This document shows positions 1 through 10,804 of a stretch of 64,000 bases of DNA, piece after piece. The stretch lies in the NCBI RefSeq assembly GCF_000002235.5, contig NW_022145594.1, positions 21,507,890 through 21,571,889 of the forward strand, written 5' to 3'. Numbering within the stretch: position 1 is the stretch's first letter; each line of letters opens with the position of its first letter. The DNA is from Strongylocentrotus purpuratus. Taxonomy: Eukaryota; Echinodermata; Echinoidea; Camarodonta; Strongylocentrotidae. Made by a program: the position numbers and the translations under genes. Below the pieces are notes generated by a model. That model did no database searches and was not told where the DNA came from. It worked only from the letters and a program-made list of their open reading frames with translations.

Positions 1-701
1 CACAATAGGCATTAGTAACCTTCAACAACTAATTAAACAAAATACTTTATTTACAAAAAATACAAATTAACAATAACAAATAAAAGTAAATAATTTATAT
101 ATAATTTTAACTCTCCTCCCAACGGTAAGCATCGCCCCCACCGGAATAATGGATCACGTAGATAGAAAACACGACGTCTTTTATTTAAGATAAATATATT
201 CGTGATTGTTTTTACTTCCTCTAAAAGTGTATTCTAGTACTAGACTATAACGTGCTGAGAAATCATGGATCGAGTATCTGGTACCAAACATACGGGATAC
301 TGAAGCATGAATATGCCGAGATTTGAAAAGTATAAATCTGTAACTTTTATAAGTTTGTCTGGGTACACGTTTATGTTAAAGAAGTATTCTATTAATATAT
401 GTGGTGTTTGAATTACCCCAAGGAAGAATTCCATAATAGAAGTACGGCAGTATTAAGTATTTCGTAAGGGAATTGAAGTCTATTGAAGCTTATAACACAA
501 ATATTTCGTGAAACAAATCGACAGAACATTTCGATGTATGTTTTTCCAAGATAATCTGTTGTCAATGTATATTCCAAGAAATTGTGTGGATTGAACACAG
601 TCAAGTGCTGTTCCATGTATGAACGATTCACTCGAAATCGAGTCAATAGTATTGCTTAATAACATGCAATTGCTTTTGACAATATTCAAGGAGACTTTCA
701 G

Positions 702-1595
702 CGTGTTTCCACAGAAAAAAAAAGTGGAACACGGATTATCTTTTCCGGAATTGAAATACCGTGTCGCGGCGACACGTTATTAAACCAATCTGTTGCCACA
801 GAGCACAGCATTCCGATTAGCCCCGAGTCTGTGTTCCAAGTCAGGCAAATACCGTGTCAATCGGAAGTCAAGATTCAACCTTTGACCTCGATTGTGGATC
901 CAGATCTACACAGGATTTCACGCGATCATATGTGGTTCTAGTCCCGAATTTTGCCTATTTAATTTTAATCTCCACCACACCAACGTAACGCTTCCTATCC
1001 ATACTTACTTGCTACCAGCCAATTATGGCGTGATCATTAAATTAGGACGCCCGGTGATTATAAAGGACCGGGCAGATTCTGGACAAGTGGTTCAAACGAA
1101 TTGTTCTCCCTCTCGCCAGACATGGTGTGTCGCGGTGTATTTATACAGCGATTTCACACGGATCGTCACGGCCAGGCGCGTACACAGGGGGGGGGGGGGG
1201 GGGGGGGGCGTTTTGGGGGTTAAACCCCCCCCCCAAAAAAAACCTTAAAAAGCTGACCTTACCCCCCCCCCCCCTAACGGAGCAAAATGTCAAAATTTGA
1301 AATTTCGATACCAAAAAAAAGAAAAAAAGTGACCTCTTACCCGCCCCCCCCCCCCGCTTATTCAGCGGCTGGCTGAGTCGTTTTATAAATGTTAACCCCC
1401 CCCCCTTGAAAAAATCCTGCGTACGCGCCTGGTCACGGCAATAATCACCTCCCAGAGGTGGTCATGATAATCCGTATCTCGGTCGACACTGGTCGTCAAT
1501 AACCCGTGTTGCTTGTGTTTCCACAGGAAAGTTACAGGGTATTACGCGGTATTACACGGGTAATACCGTGTAACTTTTTTTTCTGTGGAAACACG
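702..1595. mobile_element. Inverted-repeat DNA element inserted in the LINE
   Basis: The two ends are inverted repeats: CGTGTTTCCACAG followed by an A run and GT at the left, and its complement at 1573-1595 at the right. The related LINE copy near 62300 reads straight through the insertion point (GGAGACTTT then GTTTGCCTGG), which is the empty site. No transposase frame is visible inside, so it is non-autonomous. It contains a second, younger element at 1173-1431. The target duplication is unclear; TTCA and TTGA flank the ends. Confidence 0.7.
1173..1431. mobile_element. hAT-type MITE with an 8-bp target duplication
   Basis: The element starts CAGGCGCGTAC and ends GTACGCGCCTG, a perfect 11-bp terminal inverted repeat of the CAG-initiated hAT type. 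It is flanked by an exact 8-bp direct repeat, GTCACGGC, at 1165-1172 and 1432-1439; 8-bp duplications are the hAT signature. The interior is mostly long G and C runs, with no coding sequence. Confidence 0.88.
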
Positions 1596-1935
1596 TTGAA
1601 TGTGTGCCTGGCTCCGTTCATAAATTCATTTCAAAGTAAGTTTATAATTAATAATATCTAGTAGAAGTTGTGGGTCACGATGAGATAAACATATGTTAGT
1701 GTCATCTGCAAATAATATTAAGAATAAGATGAGAGATGCACTTTTAATATCATGTAAGTAAAAAAAATAATGGGCAGCACCCCGCGTAAAGACACTTGTG
1801 ATACACCACATGTAATATGTCTGACAGTTGATTCGCCATTATTGACTGGGACAAATTGGGTCCTGACTTGCAAGGAATTGTGTGTGTATAATGTTTGATT
1901 TGATAAGATAGGTAGTAACGCAATAGAGATATTAA

Positions 1936-2430
1936 AGGTAATACAAAGTTTTGGTATGGGGTCAAGAATTTGGTTCAAATGAACATATTCGAAGCAAATG
2001 CGATCCTACAATATTCAGTGATCGTTGTCGCGGTTGAAGTCGAGTCTAAAGTTATGAAATTGTAAATAATAAACTCTTTATGTTGTACAGCTCCTTCTCA
2101 AGGTCAAAATATTAATTAAGCTATAAAACAATGTTTCTTGACTAAAATCGACCGATTAGCTATTCCCGTTCGGAAATTATATATCACAACTACACATTCT
2201 GAGATTTTTATGGTCGCAGCTACCATTGTACGGCCGTAGGCGCTATTTGAAATTTATCAAAATTTACCGGGAGCACCGGTAAATTTTTATATTCAATTTT
2301 TCTCGAAAGCAGAAGTGTTTTAGGGGCTAAATTTTCTAGTGCTTATAATTCATCCACAGGGGCATCCAAATATATCAAAATTGTAAAGAATCACCCAATT
2401 TTCAAAATTTCCCAAAACTTTGTATCACCT
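1936..2430. mobile_element. MITE with TTAA target duplication (piggyBac-type)
   Basis: A 495-bp insertion with terminal inverted repeats AGGTAATACAAAGTTTTGG (left) and the complement of AGGTGATACAAAGTTTTGG (right). TTAA lies on both sides (1932-1935 and 2431-2434), whereas the paired LINE copy near 62738 has one TTAA and no insert. A TTAA duplication is typical of piggyBac-like transposition. No transposase is present. A related end sequence occurs at 59898. Confidence 0.85.
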
Positions 2431-2984
2431 TTAACGCCTTCCATGCAAAATTTGACATTTGTACTATGTTGAGCTTATAATCGAGGTGACTTAATATTCA
2501 AGGATTGGATTGATTATAAAGTGACTTGTACTCAAACAAACTTTCAGAATGTGACCTGACAGGTCATATTCAATAGCATGAAGTTAATTTAAGAAGAGTA
2601 ATGTATCAATTTTAGCAAAATGTATTATTTGTCGTATTATTCAGTTTGTGAAGTAATGAAGTGAAGATTTAATGAATATAATAAAACATGTCAAACAAAC
2701 TTGGAAGGACCTTTAATTCCCTCCCAATTTAAAACAATTATTCATGAAAAAAAGTAGATACATTTATAAAGTTCTTTTTTGAGAAACCAGTTGTTTGTCT
2801 GTAATAAGTTCAAAGTGGTAACAATATTTGAATTACAATTTACCAACTGTATTGATAAAAACATATAACATTTTGATATTGCGTTTCACACCAGTTATTA
2901 GTCTGAAATACTTTCAGTATAACATTTTGAATAGCATTTTGTTTTTAAATAAACAATTATTTAGGATTGAAAATTGTAAACAAT

Positions 2985-3440
2985 GAAAAATGTTCATTTT
3001 GTAAAAAAGAAAAAAAGATATAGTACATTTTTTTTATGAATGTGAGATTAGAAGAAAGATCTGGAATAAAACCTCAAACTGAATTTATGAAAGAACTCGA
3101 ATTAGAATTTTGTTCTCTTTACAAAATATAATTTTTGGCTTTGAAGATAAAAGAAACGATGCCCTAAATTGCAGATGTTTATTTGTAAACTGAATAGTAT
3201 GGTTCCGCTTTTTGATATTTTGAAAAAGAAAGTTTTACAATATTATAAAGATGATAAATATATTGTACGTCTATCTGGAATGGAAAGACATTTTGCTGCA
3301 AAGTGGCAGTTGCTACAACTGTTGTTTGTATAGAAAGATTATTTTGAATGTGTTTATGTATGGACGTATATGTGATTCGTTTATTTGTGTGAAGATTATT
3401 AATAAATAGCCTGTGGAAGGCTCAAAAATTGAATAAAGAC
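2985..3440 (+). mobile_element. LINE C-terminal fragment
   Basis: The plus strand encodes, with frameshifts, CSFCKKEKKDIVHFFYEC near 2997-3045, followed by a tryptophan-containing segment, a stretch reading NIIFGFEDKRNDALNC (about 3123-3172) and residues up to about 3330. A cysteine-rich HxFxxC motif followed by IFG and LN is characteristic of the C terminus of many LINE ORF2 proteins. It is broken by stops and ends in an AT-rich tail with AATAAA. It adjoins the antisense LINE but has the opposite orientation. Confidence 0.55.
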
Positions 3441-4091
3441 AAATTTAGCAAAATTTATTTGTGTTTTACATTTCTATATTTCAAGATATTTGCATCATAA
3501 GTTTTTGAAACAGTTATTTAATGCCTGCCTGATAAAATATTAAACAACTGCCTATTCAAAATCATTAACAACATAGTGAAAAACCTTATTCCTGTTTTTA
3601 CGGTTACCACACTAAAAAGTCTTTACTTCTCTCGAAAGTTCTTTTTGCAGAGCATGCTTTGTTATGATCTTAGATATAGAAAGTGATTTTTCTGGACAAG
3701 TATTTCTTATCAGCAACACCGTTAATGCAATTGGCAACATAACATAGCTCGTTAAATTATTACGAAATTTCTTACGCCTTCACTTGTCATTTGCTTTGCC
3801 GAACGACATGCAACAAACTCATCAATGACAGGAAATAAATCAATTCAAATTAAAAAAAATATCATCATCATCGTCATCATATCTGAGTAAAATCCGCATT
3901 TTCCATCTGGCTTTTGCGCCATGGCACTCCCCCCTCCACTCCTTCTTTTATCAAGCATCCTCATTATTTTAGACAAACGTTACTGGTTTCTTTCCACTAC
4001 AGTTTATTACAGGTCAAACCTTTCCGTTAGCTAATCTGTGTTCCTTCTATCACCTCTAGGAAGAGCAGAGACATTGAATCAATGGCTCTTA
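3441..4091. other. No gene seen
   Basis: AT-rich sequence with a short ATC trinucleotide run near 3862-3880. No coding or repeat structure could be supported. Confidence 0.6.
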
Positions 4092-4268
4092 ATAGTAAGC
4101 AAATAACTACCGTTGGTGAAGGTGATGGGACAAACTATCACTTCCGAGGCGATCTGGATGTAGCTATCTTTCCTAAGCGAAGCTGAGGAAAGATAGCGTA
4201 TACATTCTGATCGACGAGGAAGTGATAGTTTGCCATCGCCTGAAACTAAAAGGTGATTATTTGCTTTA
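4092..4268. mobile_element. Small foldback element (hairpin MITE)
   Basis: The two halves are inverted copies around a centre near 4184: AACTATCACTTCC at 4134 pairs with GGAAGTGATAGTT at 4220, GCTATCTTTCCT pairs with AGGAAAGATAGC, and the outermost AGCAAATAA pairs with TTATTTGCT. It is roughly 175 bp with no coding capacity. Confidence 0.7.
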
Positions 4269-4387
4269 TATTCCACATCTAAAACAATTTAACTACAAAA
4301 AGAAAAGAACGTGTATGCATCTACATAAAAGACACCTAGGCCCAAATTCACACCAAAAAAGTGTTTGGTTTAACCCAACCCCTTGAA

Positions 4388-4472
4388 GGTACGGTGCGCG
4401 CATGTGTTTTCTTTTTTTTAGCGGTTAGAGACTTCGGTGGTAAGCGCTTTATAAGTAACGTTTTTATTATTA

Positions 4473-4547
<75 letters not shown>

Positions 4548-4810
4548 TTTAAGTGCGCTCATTGGTAATGCGCGCTTAATTACGTCTGTTTTAGTGCGTT
4601 TTTGGATAATCTTCAGTGAAAGTCCGTTTCACTGTGTAGATAGTACCTCTATCTTCAGTGAAAGTGCGTTGCACTGTGTAGATAGTAGTACTATCTACAC
4701 AGTGTAACGAACTTTTTACTTCTCCCATCAATATAGGGCGAACTATCTTTCATCACGTGATCTACTTTTGACCAATCGTAGAGCAAGACTCTTAGTATGT
4801 GGAATATTAA
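4388..4810 (+). repeat. Dispersed repeat, copy 1
   Basis: The block from GGTACGGTGCGCGCATG to the segment after GACCAATCGTAGAGC recurs at about 30728-31005 in the same orientation. Copy 1 carries an extra (TTA)n microsatellite near 4467-4548. Both copies keep a near-perfect palindrome (here CACTGTGTAGATAGT followed by its complement, about 4671-4704), a CACGTG E-box and a CCAAT box, which gives the unit a promoter-like look. Confidence 0.7.
4467..4548. repeat. (TTA)n microsatellite
   Basis: About 80 bp of ATT/TTA trinucleotide repeats inside the dispersed repeat; absent from the copy near 30750. Confidence 0.9.
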
Positions 4811-5425
4811 AAAAAAAAATCTGTTTATCTGTTAAAGTAATTATGATTATTCCCATGTTCTTGTATGTATATATGTTTTTATACGGAAAATAAAACCAAA
4901 TCGATTCAAACCAAACCTAGCCAAGATAGTTTTACACAACACATCTTCTATATCATGTGTTTTTCTATTTTCCTTAAGAAACCTTCTTCAACTATCTGCA
5001 CATTCCAAGTTTCTTAACAATATCCAATCGTTATCTAACTCATGCCTTATGGATCTTGCCTTTTATAAGACCAGCAAATCTAAAGGCGTCACCCAACAAA
5101 ATAGTTGTTGTCGTATATGATTGCCCCGTCCGATGTCAGCTACAATGGCGTCTTCATATGTATTGCAACATGTTGACCCGTAATACAACAAACAGTGTTC
5201 ATGGGTTTTTAACGGAATGCTAAAGACAATAATTTTTCAAACAAAATAAAGCAATGAGGGTTTGGATCATTTAAATTAATAATGTGCTAAAGCCATGCGG
5301 GAGTAATAATAATGAAGCGCCAGGAATATCAACGTGCCGAACATGAGCGCCATACAAAGCCCTACTATTTAAAAAAAAAAATTATATCACCTTGTTCATT
5401 TCCATATTTGTGGTATCATTTACAG

Positions 5426-5487
5426 GAATGAAGTTCCACAAGATCTCACCGATGGCGACTTCAAAGAATTCGAAGAGATTATAAACG
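5426..5487 (+). CDS. Gene 1, internal exon (alpha/beta domain piece)
   Basis: A 62-bp exon between a good acceptor (ATCATTTACAG) and a donor (G then GTGCGT). The only fully open frame reads NEVPQDLTDGDFKEFEEIIN; it needs two bases from the previous exon and leaves phase 1. The next acceptor, at 7066, supplies AA to give glutamate, so the two exons join in frame. The LTD motif followed by an aromatic residue and glutamate resembles R64 to E78 of gene 2 (LTD at residues 69-71 there). The incoming phase also matches the outgoing phase of gene 2 exon 3. I infer that gene 1 is a paralogue of gene 2 whose earlier exons are not in the window. Function is unknown. Confidence 0.6.
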
Positions 5488-6049
5488 GTGCGTATTTTTA
5501 TTCCCCCATTATTACTACTACCTGATTAAACCCTAATGATAATATTCATAAAAACTGTGTTAGCTAGATACCTATATCACATTTATATCGTCTGACGCAG
5601 TACCTAATTTACAGAAGAAAATCTAAGTAACCCATAGTGAGCTAAATATCCAATTAAAAAACTTATATTTGAATACCCAATTTCCCTCGAAACATAATTT
5701 TTCGACCACTGGTCTAAACAAATCCCTACTATACAAATTATGTCTCTTGCAGTTGCCGATTATTTCTCTTTCTTCTGTTCTCTAAATGGAGAAAAACGGA
5801 AGAGTTCTTTTGTTGTTAACCAAGAAACATCTTCAAACCTAAGCCATTTATGAAAAATCGAAATAGATGTTCATCTATTTTAAACAATCTATCTAAGTAA
5901 TCGGGTAGTTATTTTTACATTGATATAGGTTTGTCTAGAAAATAAAATAAATCAGGGAGACTTTCAATGTCAAATCATTCATGAGGGGTTTAAACTCACT
6001 CATTTCAAATTGTGCTGACTTTGGTATACAAGGGTTATGATGCGCTAAC

Positions 6050-6490
6050 CTATTACCGGACACTTAAAGACCCTGTTGGAACTGAACAATGACAAAGATG
6101 AATTATATATATCAACGGAAAGCTTATGAGCCACTACGACTATGTGCTCCAGTAGTTTACAGACTTGTTGAGGAATATGGGCCGGTAATTACCAGTCTTG
6201 GGTTTGTCTCCCTCCTTAAAGACATGAAAGATGTTAGCCCTTTCCTGCTTTGGATTGATTGATCGAATATATGAGCGTTAACAGCATTTTCTTCTCGATA
6301 TAACTTCACGATAATGATAGAAGGAATGTTGTCAGGACCCTTTAATTAACAGGGTTAACGATTCTTTAGGAGATTCTCAAGCCCGCTGATGTGAATTTTG
6401 ATGTCCTGCATCAGGGAGTATTGAGTTGGAAGAATGGTAAGGAGAGGGAGGTCATTAGGTTCTTTAGTGAAGACAGAGTGACAAGTTACA
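6050..6490 (-). mobile_element. LINE reverse transcriptase fragment
   Basis: The minus strand encodes degenerate RT N-terminal motifs: HVFKEGDKPKTGNYRPI (about 6180-6235, matching the FKKGDxxxxxNYRPISL signature of LINE RTs) and, further upstream in the frame, a GPDNIPSI segment near 6320-6345 corresponding to KAxGPDxIP. Stops and frameshifts are present. It sits in the intron of gene 1. Confidence 0.65.
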
Positions 6491-7065
6491 CTGTAACCCA
6501 TGGATCCTTCCTTTCTTAATGTGGATAAAAAGCATCCAACAAATTGTGTATGTGACTACACCTCAATTTAGCATGAAAGTCTTGTCTAATGTTTATTATC
6601 ATATTTTAAATATGACTGAATTCTGTTATAAACATATAGTAGTGGAACAAGCCCATAAATCCCCACACCCCTCTCAGAAGATTTTTGGAGAGACCTTTCC
6701 CAGGGTAGGAAACCTCTATTCTAATAACTGACTGGGTTAAAAACGTAAAATTTCATCTTTAATATCTGTATTTCACACATAATCCAAATTTATGCCAATT
6801 TGAAAAGGGTAAAGTTAAAAGGTGTGTGTAGTGACATGGACTGAACTTAGGGATTTCCTTCTTTCTTTTTCTTAAAATTATGTTGACTTTGCATCACAAT
6901 GAATAGGACTCTATGAATTAGCGTTAACCCCCACGTTCAAATTTCATTTGTTAAAGGTTTACACCAAATTGCACATTAATCGATAACTTCTCCCCTGCAG
7001 GTACCAGTCAAAGATGCAATACCACCAGGTCAATTACTTTAAAACATTATTCTTTTCATGTTCAG

Positions 7066-8099
7066 AACGGAAAAGCCCTACAGACATAGAGGTTAGCGGG
7101 AAGGCCGATGAATCTTGTCTTCAGCAGCTGCTAAAGGTGTTCCTAGAGTGCATATCCAATGAACTTATTGTTACGGTTTCTCCGGGGAATGTCCAAATGG
7201 CAAGTCCACTCTCGGGTAATCAAACTCAGAGGGAAAGAGAGCACCAGTACGAGGCAACGCTGAAGAAAGAAGCAAGAGGTCGCATCCAAAAACTTAATGG
7301 AGATATACGTACACTTAAACAAGAGCTCAGTTGTAAGGAAAATGAACTAGCCGCATGTAAAGATAATATCAGTGAAAAAATGTGGGAACAAAACAATATC
7401 CAGAGTGAAGTTGATGACAAAAAGATGATCTTGCAGTTATTAACAGAAGACATTAAAAAAGCGCAGCAACAACTAGAAGAATCAAATGAAGAATGTCATA
7501 CCAAGGAAAAGGAATTAATTAAGGTAACATATGAACTAAAACAAACAGAGAAGAACAGAAAGCAGGTGTCAACAGTATTACAGGATGTAGAAAAGGGAGT
7601 AAATCAATTAGAGAAGAAAATAGAGGAAAAGAAACAAGAATTAGAAGCCTGTACAACTGCATGGAATGCAGGACAGGAACTAAATCAAACAAAGAACAAA
7701 ATAGAGGAAATATGTAATAAACTACAGGCCTTTGCAATTGAATCAACAGAGACAAAAATGGAAGTAAATGAAACAGAGAACACAATAGAGGAAACAGAAT
7801 CACAAGAAACTGTACCAATGGAAGTAAGTCAAACGAAAGAGGAAGAGTTAACAAAATGTGAAGACTGTGAAACTGTACGAATGAAGGCAGAAATGGAAGT
7901 TAATCAAACAAAGAAGAAAATAGGGGAATTGTTAAAAGAATCACAAGCCTTCACAAATGCATGGAGGGAGACAAGAGAGGAACTTAATCGAAGAAAGACG
8001 AAAACAGAGGAAGTGTTAACAGAATTTCAAACCTTTGCAAATGAATTAAAGAATGTAAAAAAGCAACACCCCAAAAAAAAGTGGTGTCAAATATCATAA
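7066..8099 (+). CDS. Gene 1, long coiled-coil exon ending in a stop
   Basis: Starts at the acceptor TTCTTTTCATGTTCAG and stays open to TAA at 8097-8099, giving about 344 residues. The first 50 or so (RKSPTDIEVSGKADESC onward) look globular; ESCLQQLLKVFLECI resembles the segment DDHVAETMLSFVRLL that ends domain 1 of gene 2. From about 7215 the protein is a long charged coiled coil, rich in K, E and Q, with diverged internal repeats such as EVNQTKKKIGELLKESQAF and EELNRRKTKTEEVL, and with AFTNAW and TFANEL cassettes. A long coiled coil suggests homo- or hetero-oligomerisation. No enzymatic motif is visible. AATAAA lies at 8543-8548. An alternative splice from 8054 to 9717 is possible. The exon is well supported; the function is not known. 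Confidence 0.75.
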
Positions 8100-8152
8100 T
8101 GAAAAGGTTTTAACTTGAAGGAAATGGCGCGTCCTAAGGAACAAGACGTTGT

Positions 8153-8280
8153 CCCGAATTCACAAAGCAAGGTTTGAGCTCAGACCAAGGTTTGACCTCA
8201 AACCTCCTTTTGTTTCGCCAAACCTCCTTTTGTTATTTACAAACCTGGTTTGAGCTCAAACCTTGCTTTGTGAATTCGGG
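8153..8280. mobile_element. Foldback MITE in the gene 1 3' region
   Basis: A 128-bp inverted repeat. The left arm CCCGAATTCACAAAGCAAGG (continuing TTTGAGCTCA) pairs with a right arm ending TTTGTGAATTCGGG; the centre is CAAACCTCCTTTTG repeats. If transcription runs to the polyadenylation signal at 8543 it would form a hairpin in the 3' UTR. Confidence 0.8.
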
Positions 8281-8848
8281 CCAAAGAGTTCCGCTGTAGT
8301 GGACTCTGAGGCGGCTAAGGAAAGTACGTTGCCAAACGTAGATATGCCAGATGTTGGACAACACTCTCAAACATGGCTTAACTTGTAAATACATTGGCGA
8401 AAATAATAGATATCCCCAATTTCTAGTTTATATCTATAATTTCACTTGTGGTTAAATACTGGAAAGCACAGCTCAAATTAAATATAATGGCATTGCCCAT
8501 TTCAATCTTCGATATCATTATTATATAGTGTAAATCAGAAAGAATAAAATTGTATACTTAGCTATTGATACAAGATTAAATTATTAATGTGGTTGAATGC
8601 CACTTGTATTTCTAAGGTAGGCCAATTGTAGCCAGCTTCTTTGACATCATACTAATGCGATGATCATGGTGAAATTCCATGGTTGACTGCACTTATATAC
8701 ATATAAATACCATGGGCGATACCCACTTGCGCAAACTAAGAGGGAATTAAATATGTGATGCCGGAAATGATATGTTCTAATTGAATCATCGCAGCAAAAC
8801 CGAGCTTTATCCAGGGCAAAAATATCCTTGATTAAGCCAGGGTCTTAC

Positions 8849-9002
8849 CAGATGCCAGATACCTAATGCAGTCTGTCAGGACAAATCTGACTCCTGGAAA
8901 AAGTTCAGACCGTGAATCATCCTGATCATTAGGGCGGATACTGACCAATGTCCCCTTTAATAATACAATTTCAGAATGACCTCGGGGACGATCCGAGCCT
9001 AT
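8849..9002 (-). other. Possible minus-strand exon, unassigned
   Basis: A 154-bp segment bounded on the minus strand by an acceptor (TTTTTCACATCAAG) and a strong donor (CTG then GTAAGA). It is open in one frame, encoding about 51 residues including RGHSEIVLLKGTLVSIRP and SELFPGVRFVLTDCIRYL. Composition looks protein-like, but no partner exons or family were recognised. It may be a decayed exon. Confidence 0.25.
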
Positions 9003-9716
9003 CTTGATGTGAAAAAGGGCAGTGCTTACATTATGATTTTGTTGCTCTGACAATGGATTCCTATATCGAAGTAAAACCTGTTTGACTTTAGCGCAAGCTA
9101 GTTTTTATCGAGTCATCTAAAATGACCCTTTTGCTGCCAAACGTGAAATATTACTCCATGACTATGGTATAAAAAAAAATGGGAATACATACTATACATG
9201 AGAATATATGAAATACGACTATATTGAAATATTACTATTAAAAAATTATTTGTGGGGGTGGCATGGACAACACTGTTGTGGGGGGGGGGGGGCACCACGA
9301 AGGGAGTTTGAACAAACTTACCTCCAAAATGTAGCTCTACTTACTACTGGCAAACAGCTATCCCCATGAAACATTCACTTTTGTCTTTTTAAACCTTTCA
9401 TGCATATACCTTGATATTTCGAAAGATTTTACCACCGTTTTAGCTCACTCCCTCGTTCTGTTCTTTGTGTCTTGAGACTTCACTGTAGACATTGTAGAAA
9501 CCCAGTATTTGACAAGCAGTGCCCTGGAAGTATGGGTGACAGGGGATAGGACAAGTCTTAGTCGCTCTACCCTCGCCCCGGCTAGTAAAACAATATATAT
9601 TGCATGATTGGTATAGTAGAGCTTAAACTTTAAAAGAATCGGAGTCAACGCTCGCCCAGCATTGTTTTCTTCTTTCTTGTCTTATAATATTAAAAACAAT
9701 TGTATTTCATTTCCAG

Positions 9717-9782
9717 GAACTTAAAGTAGAATACAATAAAACAGAGTACACTAATAAATACAAACAAGAAACGACCAACTAA
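9717..9782 (+). CDS. Gene 1, possible alternative last exon
   Basis: After the acceptor TGTATTTCATTTCCAG, 21 codons are open to TAA: ELKVEYNKTEYTNKYKQ and a short tail. Splicing from a phase-0 GTAAAA site at 8055 in the long exon would join ...FANELKN to ELKVEYN..., continuing the coiled-coil heptads. AATAAA follows at 9800-9805. The donor is weak, so this may be a minor isoform, or the ancestral end now bypassed by read-through to the stop at 8099. Confidence 0.4.
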   Translation, partial: ELKVEYNKTEYTNKYKQETTN

Positions 9783-9805
9783 TGCCTTTGGATTACCTAA
9801 ATAAA

Positions 9806-10768
9806 TCTATTTTCTGTAAAAAAAAACTTTTAGGTGATGGGGACGGGGGTTCTCCTTTTCAAAGAAGGCAATTCATGAATTTAATAAAGTGAAATCTAGC
9901 GCATTATGAAAATACGAAATAAATGTCACTGTTCAAAATGATTAATTTAAACAGGGGCAGTGGAGAAACTTATTAAGGGAGGAAAAAAAATACCACTCTG
10001 GGACATAAGTATACCTCTACATATATGTAATTAACTCAGTGAGACGCGACCTAATCTTAGAGATACTTATGGCCCAGGAAACAAGAGTAATTATAACCCT
10101 AGATACTGCAATTGGAAAGGTAAAAATGACATTTTGGTCTAAAATCATTCGGCCGAATATAATTTCGTCCACCAGCATATCGTACCATAATCGTTTTGTA
10201 TAATTGTTATTTTGTCCAAAAATAACTTCGTTCATTGACCAGTTAGTCGTTAACCAATTTTTCCAATAAGCAGTTTGCCTTATATCCATGTTGTACATTA
10301 TTATTTTGTTTAATTGCTAGTTATTTGATTACTCATTTAGTCCAATATTCATTAAGTCTACTATTTGCAGACAGTTATTTGAACTACTGTTAATGCAGAT
10401 TGATTACGTTTTAAAATTACTATTATACTACCAATCATTTAAAAAGAAAATATCTAAATAAGTTGATCAGCCTGATTTTACCAAGGGTAGTAGCGCACTG
10501 ATCGGAATGTATAGCTTTATTTACTACCGGGTGGGAGAAAAATAATTAAATTAAAATAATTTAAAAATTCATCGCCATATAAACTATACTTTATCAAAGG
10601 TTAAAGTCGTACGGATATCAATGGAGACAAAGAAAGAGAAGCTACCAAAAACAGGTGTGATTGAAAGGGTGTAGGCGCTCCCTTAAAAGAAAAATGTTGT
10701 ATACAAATTAACAGTTGCACAAAGATATGTTAAAATGCAAAAGAAATACAAGACACAGCACGTTCACC

Positions 10769-10804
<36 letters not shown>

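Larger units (their letters stand above)
1..2815 (-). mobile_element. Degenerate CR1/jockey-like LINE, interrupted copy 1
   Basis: Read on the minus strand, this stretch encodes scattered pieces of a non-LTR reverse transcriptase: the catalytic motif FADDTN near 1690-1715, a segment ending QSTQFLGIYIDNRLSW near 540-600, and remnants of the palm upstream. Many stops and frameshifts make it non-functional. Nearly the same sequence recurs in the same orientation at about 61440-63127, so the whole block is one dispersed repeat. Comparison with that copy shows that this copy was later split by insertions at 702-1595 (itself containing 1173-1431) and 1936-2430. The left end is cut by the window edge. 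The clade is inferred from motif style only. Confidence 0.75.

Noticed and set aside
892..1248. 118-codon plus-strand frame
   Set aside because: It crosses the border of a DNA element and a hAT MITE and ends in poly-G/poly-P; no protein character.
7008..7033. A tiny exon between the acceptor at 7001 and GTCAAT
   Set aside because: Including it breaks the frame of the coiled-coil exon, whereas skipping directly from 5487 to 7066 is in phase.
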